A DNA stretch of 64,000 nt from Zarea fungicola (lineage: Eukaryota > Ascomycota > Sordariomycetes > Hypocreales > Cordycipitaceae): contig FWCC01000253.1 in the NCBI GenBank assembly GCA_900169235.1, positions 62,001-126,000 of the forward strand, in the 5' to 3' direction. Below the pieces are notes generated by a model. That model worked only from the letters and a program-made list of their open reading frames with translations. It did no database searches and was not told the origin of the DNA. Position 1 is the first letter of the stretch. Every line of letters starts with the position of its first letter. Position numbers and translations under genes: made by a program. Below, one piece after another: positions 1 to 11,289 of the stretch.

Positions 1-799
1 TGTACAGCGACTACATCGCCTGTATACTTCAATTTTTCTCTGCGCCCTGTCGGTGCTCATCCTTAGTCAGACGGACAACCACCTCGTTCGTTGTCACCTG
101 CTCCCAAGTCACAACGCCGCATTCAACATCCTCGCATGCATCTTGTTTCGTGTTGCCTCTTCCCTGCCTACATCTGGAAAGCCAACTACAGCTGCTTCTT
201 CTACTTCTTCTCTCATCCAACGCCGCGTCAGATGATTCTACTTGCTCTCCAGCTTCGCAGCTAGCTTGGTCCTGGCGGCCGCTCCCTCTAACTCTGCCTC
301 TCATATCTACCAACATAGCTATACACCCTTCCTCTCTACCTGGTTCAACCTTTCTGCTGATCGCCGCCACAACCAATCCTCGAATCCTCAACTCCGGGCC
401 CCCGGCTTGGCATCACCCCGATCGCTGCTGCCCTGATCTGCCCTTCCATGCCGCCAGCTTCGCGATTGAACATTGACTGTCTCTAAGCCTTCAAGGTTGC
501 CATCTGGTACGCAATCCCGATGTCACATAACCCACATGCACAGTTACCCGAAAATCTCTACCCATGCCCTGGGCCAGCAGCTAGTATGGGCCTGTAACCA
601 TTGCAATTCAGGAATGCGCGGAGCAAGTTGTTTTCTCGCCTTTGCGGCTGCTTCTTCTCACCATGCGCCTCAATTAATGGCGTCTGCTGAGCAACACACC
701 ACCATCTTAGATCGCAATCAATCACCCCCCCCCCCCGACTAACACTCCCCTCGCCTCTAGTCTACTTCGCCGACGAGTTGCACCCTCAAGATCGAGCAC
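1..799. other. Upstream region of tsc2, no gene seen
   Basis: C/T-rich DNA typical of a fungal promoter and 5' leader. Short open frames on both strands show no family motif. A pure C run of about a dozen bases lies near 725-737, roughly 65 bases before the tsc2 start codon. Confidence 0.6.
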
Positions 800-3700
800 A
801 TGTCTCGACAGTCCGAAAATGATATTCCTCCGCAAGAATCCTCCCGCCCTAGCGGCCTCACCAACGTCCTCCGTGGTCTCACCAGCTCCAGAAGCACTCG
901 CTCGCCACCCCAAGTCTCGTCTCCAGCCGCCACCCAGCCAAGGACGGAGTTTATAAATGCAACCCCCATACACTCTCGCGGCCTTGCGACAAACCATATG
1001 GACGCCCTTGAACTCTTACGGTCTGGCACGCCGACAGAGCGCATATCTGCCGCCGACACACTGCGATACGCAATTTCCGAATACCCATTGAATCCTGTCC
1101 TTGACATATGGTATGCCGCCAAGGATCTCATTGACGACACTAAGCCCCCTGCCGTCCGAATCGCTGGCTGGGAGCTCTTGACCGAGTGTGTTAAACACAC
1201 ATCCTCAACAGATCTCGAACGACAAGAATACTTTCAGACCATTACCGCCGTTGCCCATCCTGACGACTTTCACCTCCAGCTCGCCGCTCTAGTTGATTTG
1301 ACGAATGGTGGCCGAAAATTGGCTGGCTTTGACTATGAAACTATCCCGCTATTGATTGGCTGGCTAGAACAGGCATACAATGCTGCGAGACAGGCCCGTA
1401 GAAGTGCTTCGCGCAACCAGAGGCCTTCGAGAAGGGCTGCGGCGTCAGGCGAGGACAAAAATCTGGCCCAACTCTTTTCTTTTATCCAAGACGTTATGAA
1501 ATTTGGCTACAACACAGCGAGTGAGACCATCGTCTCTAGACTCATTGACATGCTCCTCAATATCTGCATGAGCACAAGCGTCGAGGATGATCTCAAGTCA
1601 TGCATCTCCATTCTCGATGTCATCGTTACCTTTGGCTCCATCCCCAGAGACAAGCTCAAAGAGTGCGTCCAGGTTTTGAGTTCGATTTATTGCCTTGTAC
1701 CTGGCCTTCACAAAGCGTCATGGCATACACTGTCAAACCTATTCAGATCTCACAACGGCCAGGCTACTGTCCGCATCTTGCTCGACATACTTCGAAATGT
1801 CGTGCCTGATGCTTCAAGCGATAGAGATACCAGTAGGGAGATTCGTGGCGCAATTTCAGTTCTCCAAAAGCTTCTGGCTAAGAGCGCTGATAAAGGTTAC
1901 CCAACCGTTCCCTACGCTCTGCTTGTTGATGGGCTATCAAACACACTCAAGGCTTCCAATTCAGTAAGAGTCTATGACGCCATCCTGCAGCTCCTTAACT
2001 CTTTGTTTGATGACGGATCTGGTCAGATGCACAAGTTACTTGTTGATGAGGATTGGACAATCGCCCTTCGTGTTTGCGCCGAGTGCTACAAGCGCATCAT
2101 GTCGGTCGTTGGTGACAGAACGCCCAGGGACGAATCAGTCGAAGAAGCCGTCATCAATGAATTAACAACTCTGATTAAGCGCCTCGATCTTCTCATGAAT
2201 CAACAGACTGCCAATTACATTCCTCGACAAACCATTGTCAACTTCTTTTCCCAGGCGCCAGAGCTGCTTCCCGACGCCACGGCGCAGACGGTTCTCAACT
2301 ACTTTCAGGAATTCAGGTGCTGCTCGCCTTCAGATTTGGACTGGGAAGAAAACATCTCTCTAGTCTTGGACGCCTTCTTTTTAAACAGGAAGAGGCCATC
2401 CAAGACACGTCTTGCTGCGCTAAGCACAATTATGGACGCCTATGACGTTGTCGACCTTGTTGGTGACGGGGCCGAGCAGAATTTTATTCCCCGCCTGACC
2501 AAGCGAATTATTCAAGACATCGCAGAGGAAACAGACGTTCCCGTTCTTGACGCCATCATGACTTTTGTTGTCTCCGTCGCTAGATCCTGCGATATTGAAT
2601 TGTTCAATCACATCATTGAAACGCTAAAACGTATCGTTCCAAATGATAGGCTCACCTCGCCAGTCTTGGGTGGAATGCCTACCGTTACTAGTCTCGATCG
2701 TGAAGCCGGAAGACAAGAAGCCATGGCTGAGGAATCACCATCAAACATTGTGACGCGTGCATATGTTACAATGTTCTTGAAGTTGATGAATTCCCACCAA
2801 GAAAAGAGCATCAGTCTGTTCAATATACTGGTCAACGTCGCCAAGTCATCGCATTGTGAGGTTGACGCTCGCTTATCCGCAATGAAACTCTTGTTCAGGC
2901 TTCGTGCCGACTGGGCATATAGGATATATGTCACGAATGACTTGGATGCAGATTTTTTAGCATCCTCAATATGTCGGACAGACGCTGCTCTAAATAAGAA
3001 GAAGAGTGAAGAGGCATCAGAAACTATGCGCCTCTCTCGCAGCGATCACGGAGTTCAGGTCCGCTCGTCTAGAGGCGTTTCATTTACCCACAGCGATAGG
3101 GGCGTGCCGATTCGGGCAGCCAGTGGCACAAGTGTTAGAACAGTGTCCAAGCATCAACAGCTGTGGCACTATCCAGATCCCAAAGCATTGCCTTGTACTG
3201 CTCCCGTCGCAATCAGTCCTATTCTTGTGTCTCATGTAGAGCCAAGCGACTCAAAGTCGTCCTCTTCTTCCGGTTCATCAACCGCAATAACAAACAACGC
3301 TCTAGACATCTCCGCGTGGCTCGAAGGAGTTCTCACAATCCTGCAGGGTGCGGATTGGGAAGTCTACAGCTTCGTTTTGGTACACTTGCCACTACAGCTA
3401 GGCAACCACGCCATCTTCCAGGGTGCTGTTCCGCAAATTCAAGATCTTCGCAAAGTTGTCTGTGATCATCTGCGCACAAACACGCTTCCGGATCCACCAA
3501 ATAAATACGGCTTGCGAAAAGCAGATGTGGCTATTTGCCTATACCAAAGTCTGACAATGATTCTAAGCTACCACGAATACTTCCAAAAATCAGACGAGGA
3601 TGAGATTGTCAAGACCTTTGCGCAGGGAATTTCGGGGTGGGAGCGCTCCGCCAAAGCGTGTATTCATGCTCTGTCTATCTGCTGCCACGAACTTCCTCTC

Positions 3701-5548
3701 TCAATGAGCAAATCCCTCGTGCAGATTCTGACGCAGATGGCACAGATTATCACACAGCCTCATGTGTCTGTCCATATTTTGGAGTTTCTATCTTGCTTGA
3801 GTCGTATGCATAACGTTTACGTCAACTTTAGAGAAGAAGAGTTCCGTACAGTCTTTGGCATCTGCTTTCGATATCTGGACTATGCTAGAGAAAAGAGGCA
3901 CTCCAACAGAAGTAGTAGGGTGAGTGAGACGTCGACGCCGGTAACACCGCAGTCCTCCCTGCCTGAACATGGCCACACCGCTCCTTCTGATGACTTGCCA
4001 CAATATGTGCACGCTATTGCGTATCATGCCATCATTTTTTGGTTCCTGGCCCTTAAACTACCCGATCGAGCCAACCACGTGTCATGGATTGTCAGAAAGC
4101 TGTTTACCGACGTCGATGGCCCTGCTCAGCAAGTCGAAGAGCAAGCCGTGACGTCTGTCGACTTCATGCAGCGTGTTACATATGCAGATGCAGACGAATC
4201 GGCAAAGGATCCATACTTTACTGAAGAGCGGTTTGGCCAGATTGGCAAAAGGCGATGGCTCATTGGTAACAGTATCGTTACGGTAAAGCAAGGCACGCTG
4301 ACCGGATGGGCGCACGTCGTCAAGCGACAGCCTTCCGGTACCTCGGCTTACACTATCCGTGAAGCCTATCGACCGCCGCCTTTGCATCAAATTGAAAACC
4401 ACTTGGACGTGGCAAGGGAAAGCCAGTCGGCAAGCCACGCCATTTTGCCTAATCATATCCTTGTGCAGCTATTGTCTCCCATTCCGCAGAGCTTTGACGC
4501 GGCGCGGCCCATTGCCTTGCCTGCTGATGATGCTGTTGATCGAGCCATACGTGTGTTTGACAGGAACTCCACTGTCGATGGACACAAGGTCGGAGTGGTT
4601 TACATTGGCGAAGGCCAGACTGAGGAAGCTGAAATTCTTGCCAACGTGTCTGGAAGCAGCGACTACATTGAGTTTCTCAACAATCTGGGAACTCTCACCA
4701 GACTAAAGGGTGCTACTTTCAACACACAGGGTCTTGATCGCGAATATGATACGGACGGTGAATACACATTCTGCTGGCGTGATAGAGTAACGGAGATTGT
4801 GTTCCACGCCACGACGCAGATGCCAACCAACCTAGAGCGAGATCCTCTCTGCACCTTGAAGAAGCGACATATCGGAAACGATTTTGTCAATATCATTTTC
4901 AATGACTCTGGACACCCATTCAAGTTCGACACATTTCCGAGTCAATTCAACTTTGTCAATATTGTCATCACTCCAGCCTCTCGCGCATCTTTCATTGTGC
5001 GACGAGAGAGTAAAGCTGGGGCAGACTCGAGCCAGCCGTTTTACATGGTAAAGGTGATGAGCAAGCCAGGGTTCCCGCCAATCTCGCCTGCATCGGAAAC
5101 AAAGATGGTATCGTTGAAAGCGCTACCTGGTTTTACGCGACTTTTGGCTCTGAATGCGACCATGTTTGCAATGGTATGGCATAGTCAAGAGGGTGGTGAG
5201 CATATATCTTCGTGGTCAAGTCGCCTCCGCGAGATTAAGAGGCTTCGGGAGCGTTACGGAGTAAAGAACACCACGGTAACACCTTCACCGCCGGGGACGT
5301 CGTTATCCGGAGGTCCAACGGCAGGGCCGGGCGACATTTCCCGACCAAACAGCAGTGTGCGGGACAGCCTCAATAGCCTTCGTCGCACGAGCGTAGCGAC
5401 CTTCTTCACCAGCGCTAGCGAGCAGGCATCTCACCGATCATCTGTTTTGTCCACTTCTACGACTACCAATGACACCGAGGTTGGCACTCTTACCAATCCG
5501 GGCTGTTCCGTGGTGGATTCTGTAGATTTTACGAAATGGGCCTCTTGA
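800..5548 (+). CDS. tsc2: Tuberin (Tsc2), RapGAP-domain GTPase activator
   Basis: Single-exon gene, 1582 residues. Tuberin is the catalytic half of the TSC complex, stimulating GTP hydrolysis by Rheb and so restraining TORC1. Residues of roughly 50-700 are helical-repeat sequence like the tuberin N-terminal domains. A low-complexity Ser/Arg linker follows (about 735-830), then a second helical block. The RapGAP domain lies at about 1230-1460; it contains the HIGNDFV motif at 1357-1363, whose Asn1360 corresponds to the catalytic 'Asn thumb', followed by NDSG and FNFVNI blocks as in human TSC2. The C-terminus is Ser/Thr-rich and may be a phosphorylated tail. The length lies between S. pombe Tsc2 and human TSC2. 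The first in-frame Met follows a C/T-rich leader and was taken as the start. No TSC1 partner is in the window. Confidence 0.95.
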   Translation: MSRQSENDIPPQESSRPSGLTNVLRGLTSSRSTRSPPQVSSPAATQPRTEFINATPIHSRGLATNHMDALELLRSGTPTERISAADTLRYAISEYPLNPVLDIWYAAKDLIDDTKPPAVRIAGWELLTECVKHTSSTDLERQEYFQTITAVAHPDDFHLQLAALVDLTNGGRKLAGFDYETIPLLIGWLEQAYNAARQARRSASRNQRPSRRAAASGEDKNLAQLFSFIQDVMKFGYNTASETIVSRLIDMLLNICMSTSVEDDLKSCISILDVIVTFGSIPRDKLKECVQVLSSIYCLVPGLHKASWHTLSNLFRSHNGQATVRILLDILRNVVPDASSDRDTSREIRGAISVLQKLLAKSADKGYPTVPYALLVDGLSNTLKASNSVRVYDAILQLLNSLFDDGSGQMHKLLVDEDWTIALRVCAECYKRIMSVVGDRTPRDESVEEAVINELTTLIKRLDLLMNQQTANYIPRQTIVNFFSQAPELLPDATAQTVLNYFQEFRCCSPSDLDWEENISLVLDAFFLNRKRPSKTRLAALSTIMDAYDVVDLVGDGAEQNFIPRLTKRIIQDIAEETDVPVLDAIMTFVVSVARSCDIELFNHIIETLKRIVPNDRLTSPVLGGMPTVTSLDREAGRQEAMAEESPSNIVTRAYVTMFLKLMNSHQEKSISLFNILVNVAKSSHCEVDARLSAMKLLFRLRADWAYRIYVTNDLDADFLASSICRTDAALNKKKSEEASETMRLSRSDHGVQVRSSRGVSFTHSDRGVPIRAASGTSVRTVSKHQQLWHYPDPKALPCTAPVAISPILVSHVEPSDSKSSSSSGSSTAITNNALDISAWLEGVLTILQGADWEVYSFVLVHLPLQLGNHAIFQGAVPQIQDLRKVVCDHLRTNTLPDPPNKYGLRKADVAICLYQSLTMILSYHEYFQKSDEDEIVKTFAQGISGWERSAKACIHALSICCHELPLSMSKSLVQILTQMAQIITQPHVSVHILEFLSCLSRMHNVYVNFREEEFRTVFGICFRYLDYAREKRHSNRSSRVSETSTPVTPQSSLPEHGHTAPSDDLPQYVHAIAYHAIIFWFLALKLPDRANHVSWIVRKLFTDVDGPAQQVEEQAVTSVDFMQRVTYADADESAKDPYFTEERFGQIGKRRWLIGNSIVTVKQGTLTGWAHVVKRQPSGTSAYTIREAYRPPPLHQIENHLDVARESQSASHAILPNHILVQLLSPIPQSFDAARPIALPADDAVDRAIRVFDRNSTVDGHKVGVVYIGEGQTEEAEILANVSGSSDYIEFLNNLGTLTRLKGATFNTQGLDREYDTDGEYTFCWRDRVTEIVFHATTQMPTNLERDPLCTLKKRHIGNDFVNIIFNDSGHPFKFDTFPSQFNFVNIVITPASRASFIVRRESKAGADSSQPFYMVKVMSKPGFPPISPASETKMVSLKALPGFTRLLALNATMFAMVWHSQEGGEHISSWSSRLREIKRLRERYGVKNTTVTPSPPGTSLSGGPTAGPGDISRPNSSVRDSLNSLRRTSVATFFTSASEQASHRSSVLSTSTTTNDTEVGTLTNPGCSVVDSVDFTKWAS

Positions 5549-6353
5549 ATCTGAGGACCGATTCTCTTTCTTTTGTATTTATGGATGGGAAAATGGGAAG
5601 GCAATTTGGAATTTGTATATGTGGGTGGCTTCACAAGTATATCAAAAAGTTTGGGCGGCGTATCGTGATTAAATGCTGAGTTGAGCAGCTCTGATTTAAG
5701 TGTATATTGGGCGTGTTGTTTTCTTTTGTTACACTTGCGAGCAGGGCTTGTGTTTTGCATACGGAGCCCATCTTTGTCGACTTTGTAAGTAGCAGTAGAG
5801 GGTGTGTGTGTCTGAGTCAGAGCACTGGGTTGGTATTCTGGGCGCCAATAGAAGTGGATTTCTCTCTGCCATTTGGTCAATCATGCCACTTACAGGAGTA
5901 GAGTTAGGCCCGTTTCTGGGTCGATCCTGCAAGTCTGTTGGTGTTCTAGTTCGTTTTTTACTGTCAACCCAGGTAGTTTTTACGCAGCAGGAACAATTGT
6001 TTCCCCCGCTAGGCAGTAGGAAAACTCTGTCTGCACATAAACCATACTATACAAGGACGAGCAAGCAAAGGTTCCTTTATGTGAAACTTGACGGCATTTT
6101 TACTCTCAATGTTGGACCAAGCATCTATAGGGTAGGCTACCTTCGTGGTCCAATTGTGGCCCATTTTAAACGCGTCGTCGCCAATCAACGCGCCCCCCTA
6201 CTCGCAACATCTACCCTCAGCTCTGGAACACTCACGCGCCACACCTAAACAATTCAGCTCTTGTTTTAGCGAGAATTTAGTGAAAATAAAAAGAAATCTT
6301 CTGTTTTATTAAACTTGTCAAAACTGTACCGCTGATGCGGCCAGTCGCGCACG
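5549..6353. other. Intergenic region between tsc2 and CENP-I gene
   Basis: 3' flank of tsc2 and 5' flank of the CENP-I gene. Open frames here carry no recognisable motif. The last 60 bases are AT-rich and contain a short upstream ORF reported separately. Confidence 0.6.
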
Positions 6354-6376
6354 ATGCCCGCTGCGGGAGACGATGA
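6335..6376 (+). promoter_or_regulatory. uORF overlapping the CENP-I start codon
   Basis: An ATG at 6335 opens a 13-codon frame ending in TGA at 6374-6376. The CENP-I ATG at 6354 lies inside it in another frame. If transcription starts upstream of 6335, scanning ribosomes would meet this ATG first and the overlap would lower CENP-I translation. The transcription start is not visible, so this is inference. Confidence 0.4.
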
Positions 6377-8924
6377 GATTGCCAACCTGGTCGCAGACAT
6401 TGTAACTGGTATGAGAAGACTCGGACAATGCAATTAGAAACCTAAAGAGGAATTTATGAATTTAATCAAAATTGGGGCATAGACTAACATGCTTTTTTTT
6501 TTCGTATTCACAAATAGCATCGAAACTAGCGCCCAAGGCCCGCGCAACACTCATCAAGCCTTCAGTCAACAGCCTCTCGTCACTTGCCTACGAGCGTGGT
6601 CTGCTTCCCGAGATACTCGGCGAGCTCCTCACGCTCGTAACGACACCTAGCCTGCTCGACCAGGCAAGCCTCGGCGTCATCCTGCGCAACCTGTACCCCG
6701 TGACGCGCGTGTCATCGGCCCATGTCCTTGCCGTAGTCGGCGCGCTTGGCCACGGCCGCCTCAAGCCGACGCTGGCGATCCAAGGTCTCTTGTTGCGCTG
6801 GCTCATCATGGTTTATCATGTGCTAGAGTCTCCGGTAGTCTTATCTCAGGCGTACCCTGTGTTGTTCAATCTGTTGGATACGGCGGCGATTCGACCACAG
6901 CTGGCGCATCTGCTGGCTCTGATAACCCGGCGCAGACATGTCCGACCATTTCGCATCCAGAACTTGTATGCTGACCGAGCCTTATTTTGTACTGCCGTTT
7001 TGGTGATCGAATTGCTAACAACTAGTTTGGTATGCAGACTTAACCTCTCACGGCAGACTGGCAATGATCCGACACTGGTGGGACTGCTCAGAGTATACAA
7101 AGACTACTATCCCGAAATTATTGTCGGCGAGGTTGTTCGCGGCCGCGCATCAGCATTCAAGGTATCAATGTGCTATTCTGATACCGGGTAGTCTATAAAC
7201 GAATGCAATGCTAATTTTTTCACGTTAGCACCCTGATCCGTCTTGGAGAGAACGGCTCGACGCACTACAAGAAGCACATATACAGCACACGCAAGAGCAA
7301 ATGTCTCGCCCCCGGGATGCTTTTCGTGTAAACAAGGTCGTTGGGCGCGGGCAAAGAAACAAAGCTGTGCCCTCGGTGCATACATCGCACGCAACAGAAG
7401 TGAGTTTGGCCGTAACCTTTGAAAACGTGCACGGGCGAACTAAAGCGCATTCTGCTCACTGTAGGACTCTGTAACGCTTGAAGAAATCGAGAATGTCCAG
7501 AGCTTCGTGGACAAGATGGATAAGCTGGAGCTTCCTAACCAGCTGGTTGCCGTGCTGGCAGATCCTCTATTACAAAAGCTGCTGTTATTACGACCCAACG
7601 CCGAGTCCTTCCAGCGAGTAGCAAATTGGCTCAGTTCCGCACTGCAAGATGTGATTAATGGTGATGCGGATGAGGCTACGTTGTGGGAAGTCATGGAAGT
7701 AGTGCGTGAATTTGTCGTGCAGACCAAAGTGAGTCGTAATAGAGTTAATATCAGACGGGCTACAAGCTGCTAACAGCCACTATAGAACCTACCACCCATT
7801 GTTCTCAGTTTCTTTGCTCGCTTCTTTCCACTCTGGAGTGGCAACGGAAACCGGACATGCATTTTTGAGATTCTTGCATATGCGCCCTTATACAACTTCC
7901 AAGGTAAACAACCCATTTCTGCACAGTACCTCACGTGTATACACATACATATATATATTAACCACGGTATGCTCCAGATTTATACAAGCTCATCTTCCAA
8001 CCCCTTGAAGCTGCCGTAGCCGACAGTAAGCCAGCTACGCAGCTCGAGATTCTTAATATGTACACAAACCTGATGCACCACTGGGCCTCTGTGCTGCGCT
8101 CGAGCAAGAACATCCCGGCACATGCTAGTGACACAATCACGGGAACCGTCCAGCACGTCAGCATACTAGCCATGACAGTCCTGCAGACCAACACCACGCT
8201 CGCGAGCGAGTCAGCCATCCTGGCCTTTTATGAGGAGAACCTGGCGCTTCTGACCGATGACGTGCTCAAGCAGTACATTCGGGTCGAGCTCCTCCCTTCC
8301 GCCCTCATCTACCTACTCGTCTTCAGCCAGTCGCTCGCGACCGTCGCGCGCCTTTGCGCCATCATGGCCGTGTACAAGCAGAGCCTCGAGACGGCTATGC
8401 CTATCCGGCGCAACGCCAACACGCCCACTATAGACGCCTCATCGTACACCGAAGAGGATGTGCGGCGCTATAATGGCAACCTCGTCGACATTGTCAACCT
8501 CATCTGGCTCCGCAAAGCCTTTGAGATTGACAAGCCGATTGAGCAGGGCTGCATGATTCCCCGCGCGACATTTGCTCAGCTCCAGACCTACGTCGTCAGC
8601 ACCGTGGATCGTACGTTTTCGCTCGCGTCGATGCTGTCGCTGTCGCACTCGCCGCTGTTTTGCCTGCAGAGCATCGAGACGCTGCGTGTGCTCGAGGACC
8701 AACAGATTGAGGTGGATGAGGCGATTGAGACGAGGCATGCGGGGCCCGTCACGCAGGAGAGCTTGCGCAAGCTCGGCACGTCGGGCGGGATTCGAGTCAA
8801 CTTTACAGATTACAGGCTGGGTGTGCTGGAGACGCTTCGCGCCAAAGGCATGGGCGGCGTGGAGAGTCTACTGAAGGAGAGCATGAAGGTGCTGCGGCAA
8901 AAGATTGAAAAGAGGGGTGGATAA
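6354..8924 (+). CDS. mis6: CENP-I / Mis6 / Ctf3 inner-kinetochore protein
   Basis: Seven exons: 6354-6408, 6518-6965, 7038-7161, 7229-7399, 7465-7728, 7786-7903, 7978-8924, giving 708 residues with every junction in frame. The all-helical protein matches the CENP-I/Mis6 family, with an N-terminal Leu-rich segment (SLSSLAYERGLLPEIL) and RVFRVNKVVG-like text (AFRVNKVVGRGQRNKAVPS) before a helical C-terminal half. CENP-I belongs to the CCAN complex that binds CENP-A chromatin and recruits the outer kinetochore. Intron branch sites are clear (GACTAAC, GCTAAC). Intron 2 is 72 nt without a stop, so an unspliced frame reads through it. The start at 6354 gives MPAAGDDEIANLV; an upstream ATG at 6335 is out of frame. 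Symbol by orthology to S. pombe. Confidence 0.92.
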
Positions 8925-9583
8925 AGCGGCCATGAGGGACGGGGTCTTGCTTTGTTTAAATGGTCGATTAATTTAACGATGAATGATTTCGATGACAATT
9001 GCGCCTATCATCTCAATAGTGCTTCGCCAGACTTCCCATCGGTACTCACCACCGGTCTCGCATATTGTATCATTCTCAGCCAAGGGGCATTGATACATTG
9101 TCATGACAAAGAAGAAGAAGACAAGTGTGCGAAATGTAATTGTATTCGTTGTGTAAAACTAAATACATGGACCGGTCATTTCAGCGTCTCAAGTATGCTC
9201 CTCCATCTACGCATCATGATATATGTTGAAAAAGACCCCAAAATCTAAACTATAAAAGTGCACGCAGGCCAGCAGAGTTGAGGCCTGCCTATGCTGCTGC
9301 CCATAAAGTCAAACGCCAAAAAAGCACCGTCCGTTGAATGATGTGTGCTGCGCCGATGTATGCTATCCCAACCAAAATGTCCCGCAGTCTCGTATGTTAA
9401 AAATAGACTGTTTTCCCGATGCCCAAATGCTGTCATTGTTTCTAATGTTAAAATGTAGAAACATTTTTCATGATGCGTTACGAAGTTGAAAAATAAAAAG
9501 GCATGTCTGTGTTGAATAAAACATTAGAGGTGAAGAAAGTAAAAGAAATGTAGGAGAGAAAGGGAAAGCCAAGCAGACTAAAA
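8925..9583. other. Convergent 3' intergenic region
   Basis: AT-rich space between the 3' ends of the CENP-I and caf16 genes. Nothing beyond shared 3' flanking sequence was seen. Confidence 0.6.
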
Positions 9584-10444
9584 TCAATGAGTCTTGGGTT
9601 TGGATTCATCTCCATATCCGCCAATGCCAATGCCGCCAAAGCCATACGTCTTGCCCTCTGGGCCACGGTTAATGCCGCTTCGAGGCCCGCGTGCCTTGAG
9701 GTCGTCGCGGAGCCAGGTGAGGACCAGCTCGCCGAGGCGCGAGTTACCCGTGGCGGCGACGGTGCCGTCAATGGTGGCCAGCATCTTGTCCGCCGTATCC
9801 CACTCCTTGACGGTGCCCATGTGCATGTGAGCGAGGTGTGTGGGCCAGCCGGCGAGATTGTCGAGGATGTGCGTGGCGTAGAGGATGGTGCACTCGCGAA
9901 TCTCCGTCTCGTTCTTGAGCCAGCCAAGGAACTCGGCGCGGCTGAGGACGTCGAGGTCGACGGTAATCTCGTCGAGGAAGAGCACGGTCCAGGGACGGAC
10001 GAGACCCATGGCGAGCTGCACGCGGCGGCGCTCGCCGTCGGACACGGCATGCATGCGCCAGTTCATGTCAATGTCAAGCATGGTGACGAGCTCGTCGCGG
10101 CGGGCCGGGTAGGCGTCGCCGCCGACGCTGCTCAGGAGCTCCATGACGCCAATGTCGGTGCGCACAATGGGGTTGAGCACCCACTCGAGGCCGAGGTAGG
10201 TGACGCCCTCGAGACCGTGGTGGAACGGATCGACGCCGCCAATGGAGATGGTGCCGTTCGGGGCGAGACGCTTGCCGGCGAGGAGACGCAGAAGCGTCGT
10301 CTTGCCAGCGCCATTGGCACCGATAAGCAGCGTGCGCGACCGGGGAGGCAAGTCGAGGGAGATGTTGTACACACCCGTCGAATAGTCGGGGAATGTGTAG
10401 GACAAGTTCTTAACCTCGATCGAGGGCGGGTTGTTGGACGGCAT
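9584..10444 (-). CDS. caf16: Caf16-type soluble ABC ATPase
   Basis: Intronless, 286 residues, one nucleotide-binding domain and no membrane segments. Walker A is IGANGAGKTT (residues 41-50), the signature is VSDGERRRVQ, and Walker B is VLFLDEITVDLDV with the D-loop, followed by a switch His in LYATHIL. Acidic ITVDLDV after the Walker B is typical of Caf16, the Ccr4-NOT-associated ABC protein of yeast, rather than of transporters. The C-terminus is Gly-rich (GGIGIGGYG). The start is placed at MPSNNPPS because similarity begins there; an in-frame Met 20 codons upstream would overlap the likely TATA-proximal leader. It is divergent from the polymerase delta subunit gene. Confidence 0.94.
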   Translation of the reverse strand: MPSNNPPSIEVKNLSYTFPDYSTGVYNISLDLPPRSRTLLIGANGAGKTTLLRLLAGKRLAPNGTISIGGVDPFHHGLEGVTYLGLEWVLNPIVRTDIGVMELLSSVGGDAYPARRDELVTMLDIDMNWRMHAVSDGERRRVQLAMGLVRPWTVLFLDEITVDLDVLSRAEFLGWLKNETEIRECTILYATHILDNLAGWPTHLAHMHMGTVKEWDTADKMLATIDGTVAATGNSRLGELVLTWLRDDLKARGPRSGINRGPEGKTYGFGGIGIGGYGDESKPKTH

Positions 10445-10527
10445 GTCGGTGGGAGATGAAAAGAGGCGGAATGGGATGATGAAATGAAGACAGTTGCAAG
10501 GCAATGATGAGGTGAAAGGACCCCGGG

Positions 10528-10536
10528 TTTTATATA
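10528..10536 (-). promoter_or_regulatory. TATA-like box of caf16
   Basis: The minus strand reads TATATAAAA here, about 85 bases upstream of the caf16 start codon, a suitable position for a TATA element. Confidence 0.5.
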
Positions 10537-11289
10537 GAGGTGGGAAGAAAATTTGTCGGTCAAACTAGCTGCCGCATTTGGTCCGTCGGACTACGTCGCA
10601 TCGTCACGCCGCCCGCCAATCTTTTTTGGTGGGGTGAAGAGAAACGCGGGGCAATTGAGCGAGGGATCTCCGAACAAGAGTGTATGTGTATGAGTCAAGA
10701 AAACTGGTCGGCTTACTATTTAGTGTTGAATCAGTTTGGGAAGCGAAATGTATACGAATTGAAGATTTCTTGGAAACGAAACCGCCAATTTCGTTTGGAA
10801 TTTGCCGCTTCTTGTTGGTACTGTCTGGTTGTGCATGGGCTGGACTTCAATCTGCGCCACAGCCGGCCAAGTCCGTCCCTCGATACGCCTGGCACACGCG
10901 ACAACTTGAGCATTTGGAAAAGATAGGCTTGAAATAATACACTATGGCAACGGGTACAAAAGGCTAGAGAAATTGCAAAACGAAAATCCGCATGCATTAG
11001 AGTAAACAAAAGGCGAAATAAATAGAGTTCTGTTATATCCGGCAAGCCACGCTACGCCTCAATGGTAGCAAAGCCACTTAACGCGCCACAGCCTGGCGTC
11101 GCGTGTTGCAGGACGCGGCTTGTCCAGCTTGTCTGCTTTTGTACCATCAAGCTTTGAAGCTCCAACTTGGGATCAAAAAATTCATTGTGCAATTGAGGTT
11201 TTGTCACACAAACCCTGCCGCGCCGCTCGAAAATTCTCCTACATTAGATCACTCTTCTACTGCACCTTCATAACAACCTCTCGCTCGTC
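10537..11289. other. Divergent caf16 / pol31 promoter region
   Basis: No gene seen. It separates two divergent genes and holds a cluster of ACGCG cores, reported separately. Confidence 0.6.
11081..11117. promoter_or_regulatory. Cluster of three ACGCG (MCB-core) sites
   Basis: ACGCG occurs at 11081-11085 and 11113-11117 on the plus strand and at 11100-11104 on the minus strand, 170-210 bases before the polymerase delta subunit start. ACGCG is the core of the MluI cell-cycle box bound by MBF in yeasts, and replication genes are its classic targets. The function here is inferred. Confidence 0.45.

Noticed and set aside
9587..10459. 290-codon plus-strand open frame over caf16
   Set aside because: Antisense shadow of a strongly supported ABC ATPase; no motif.
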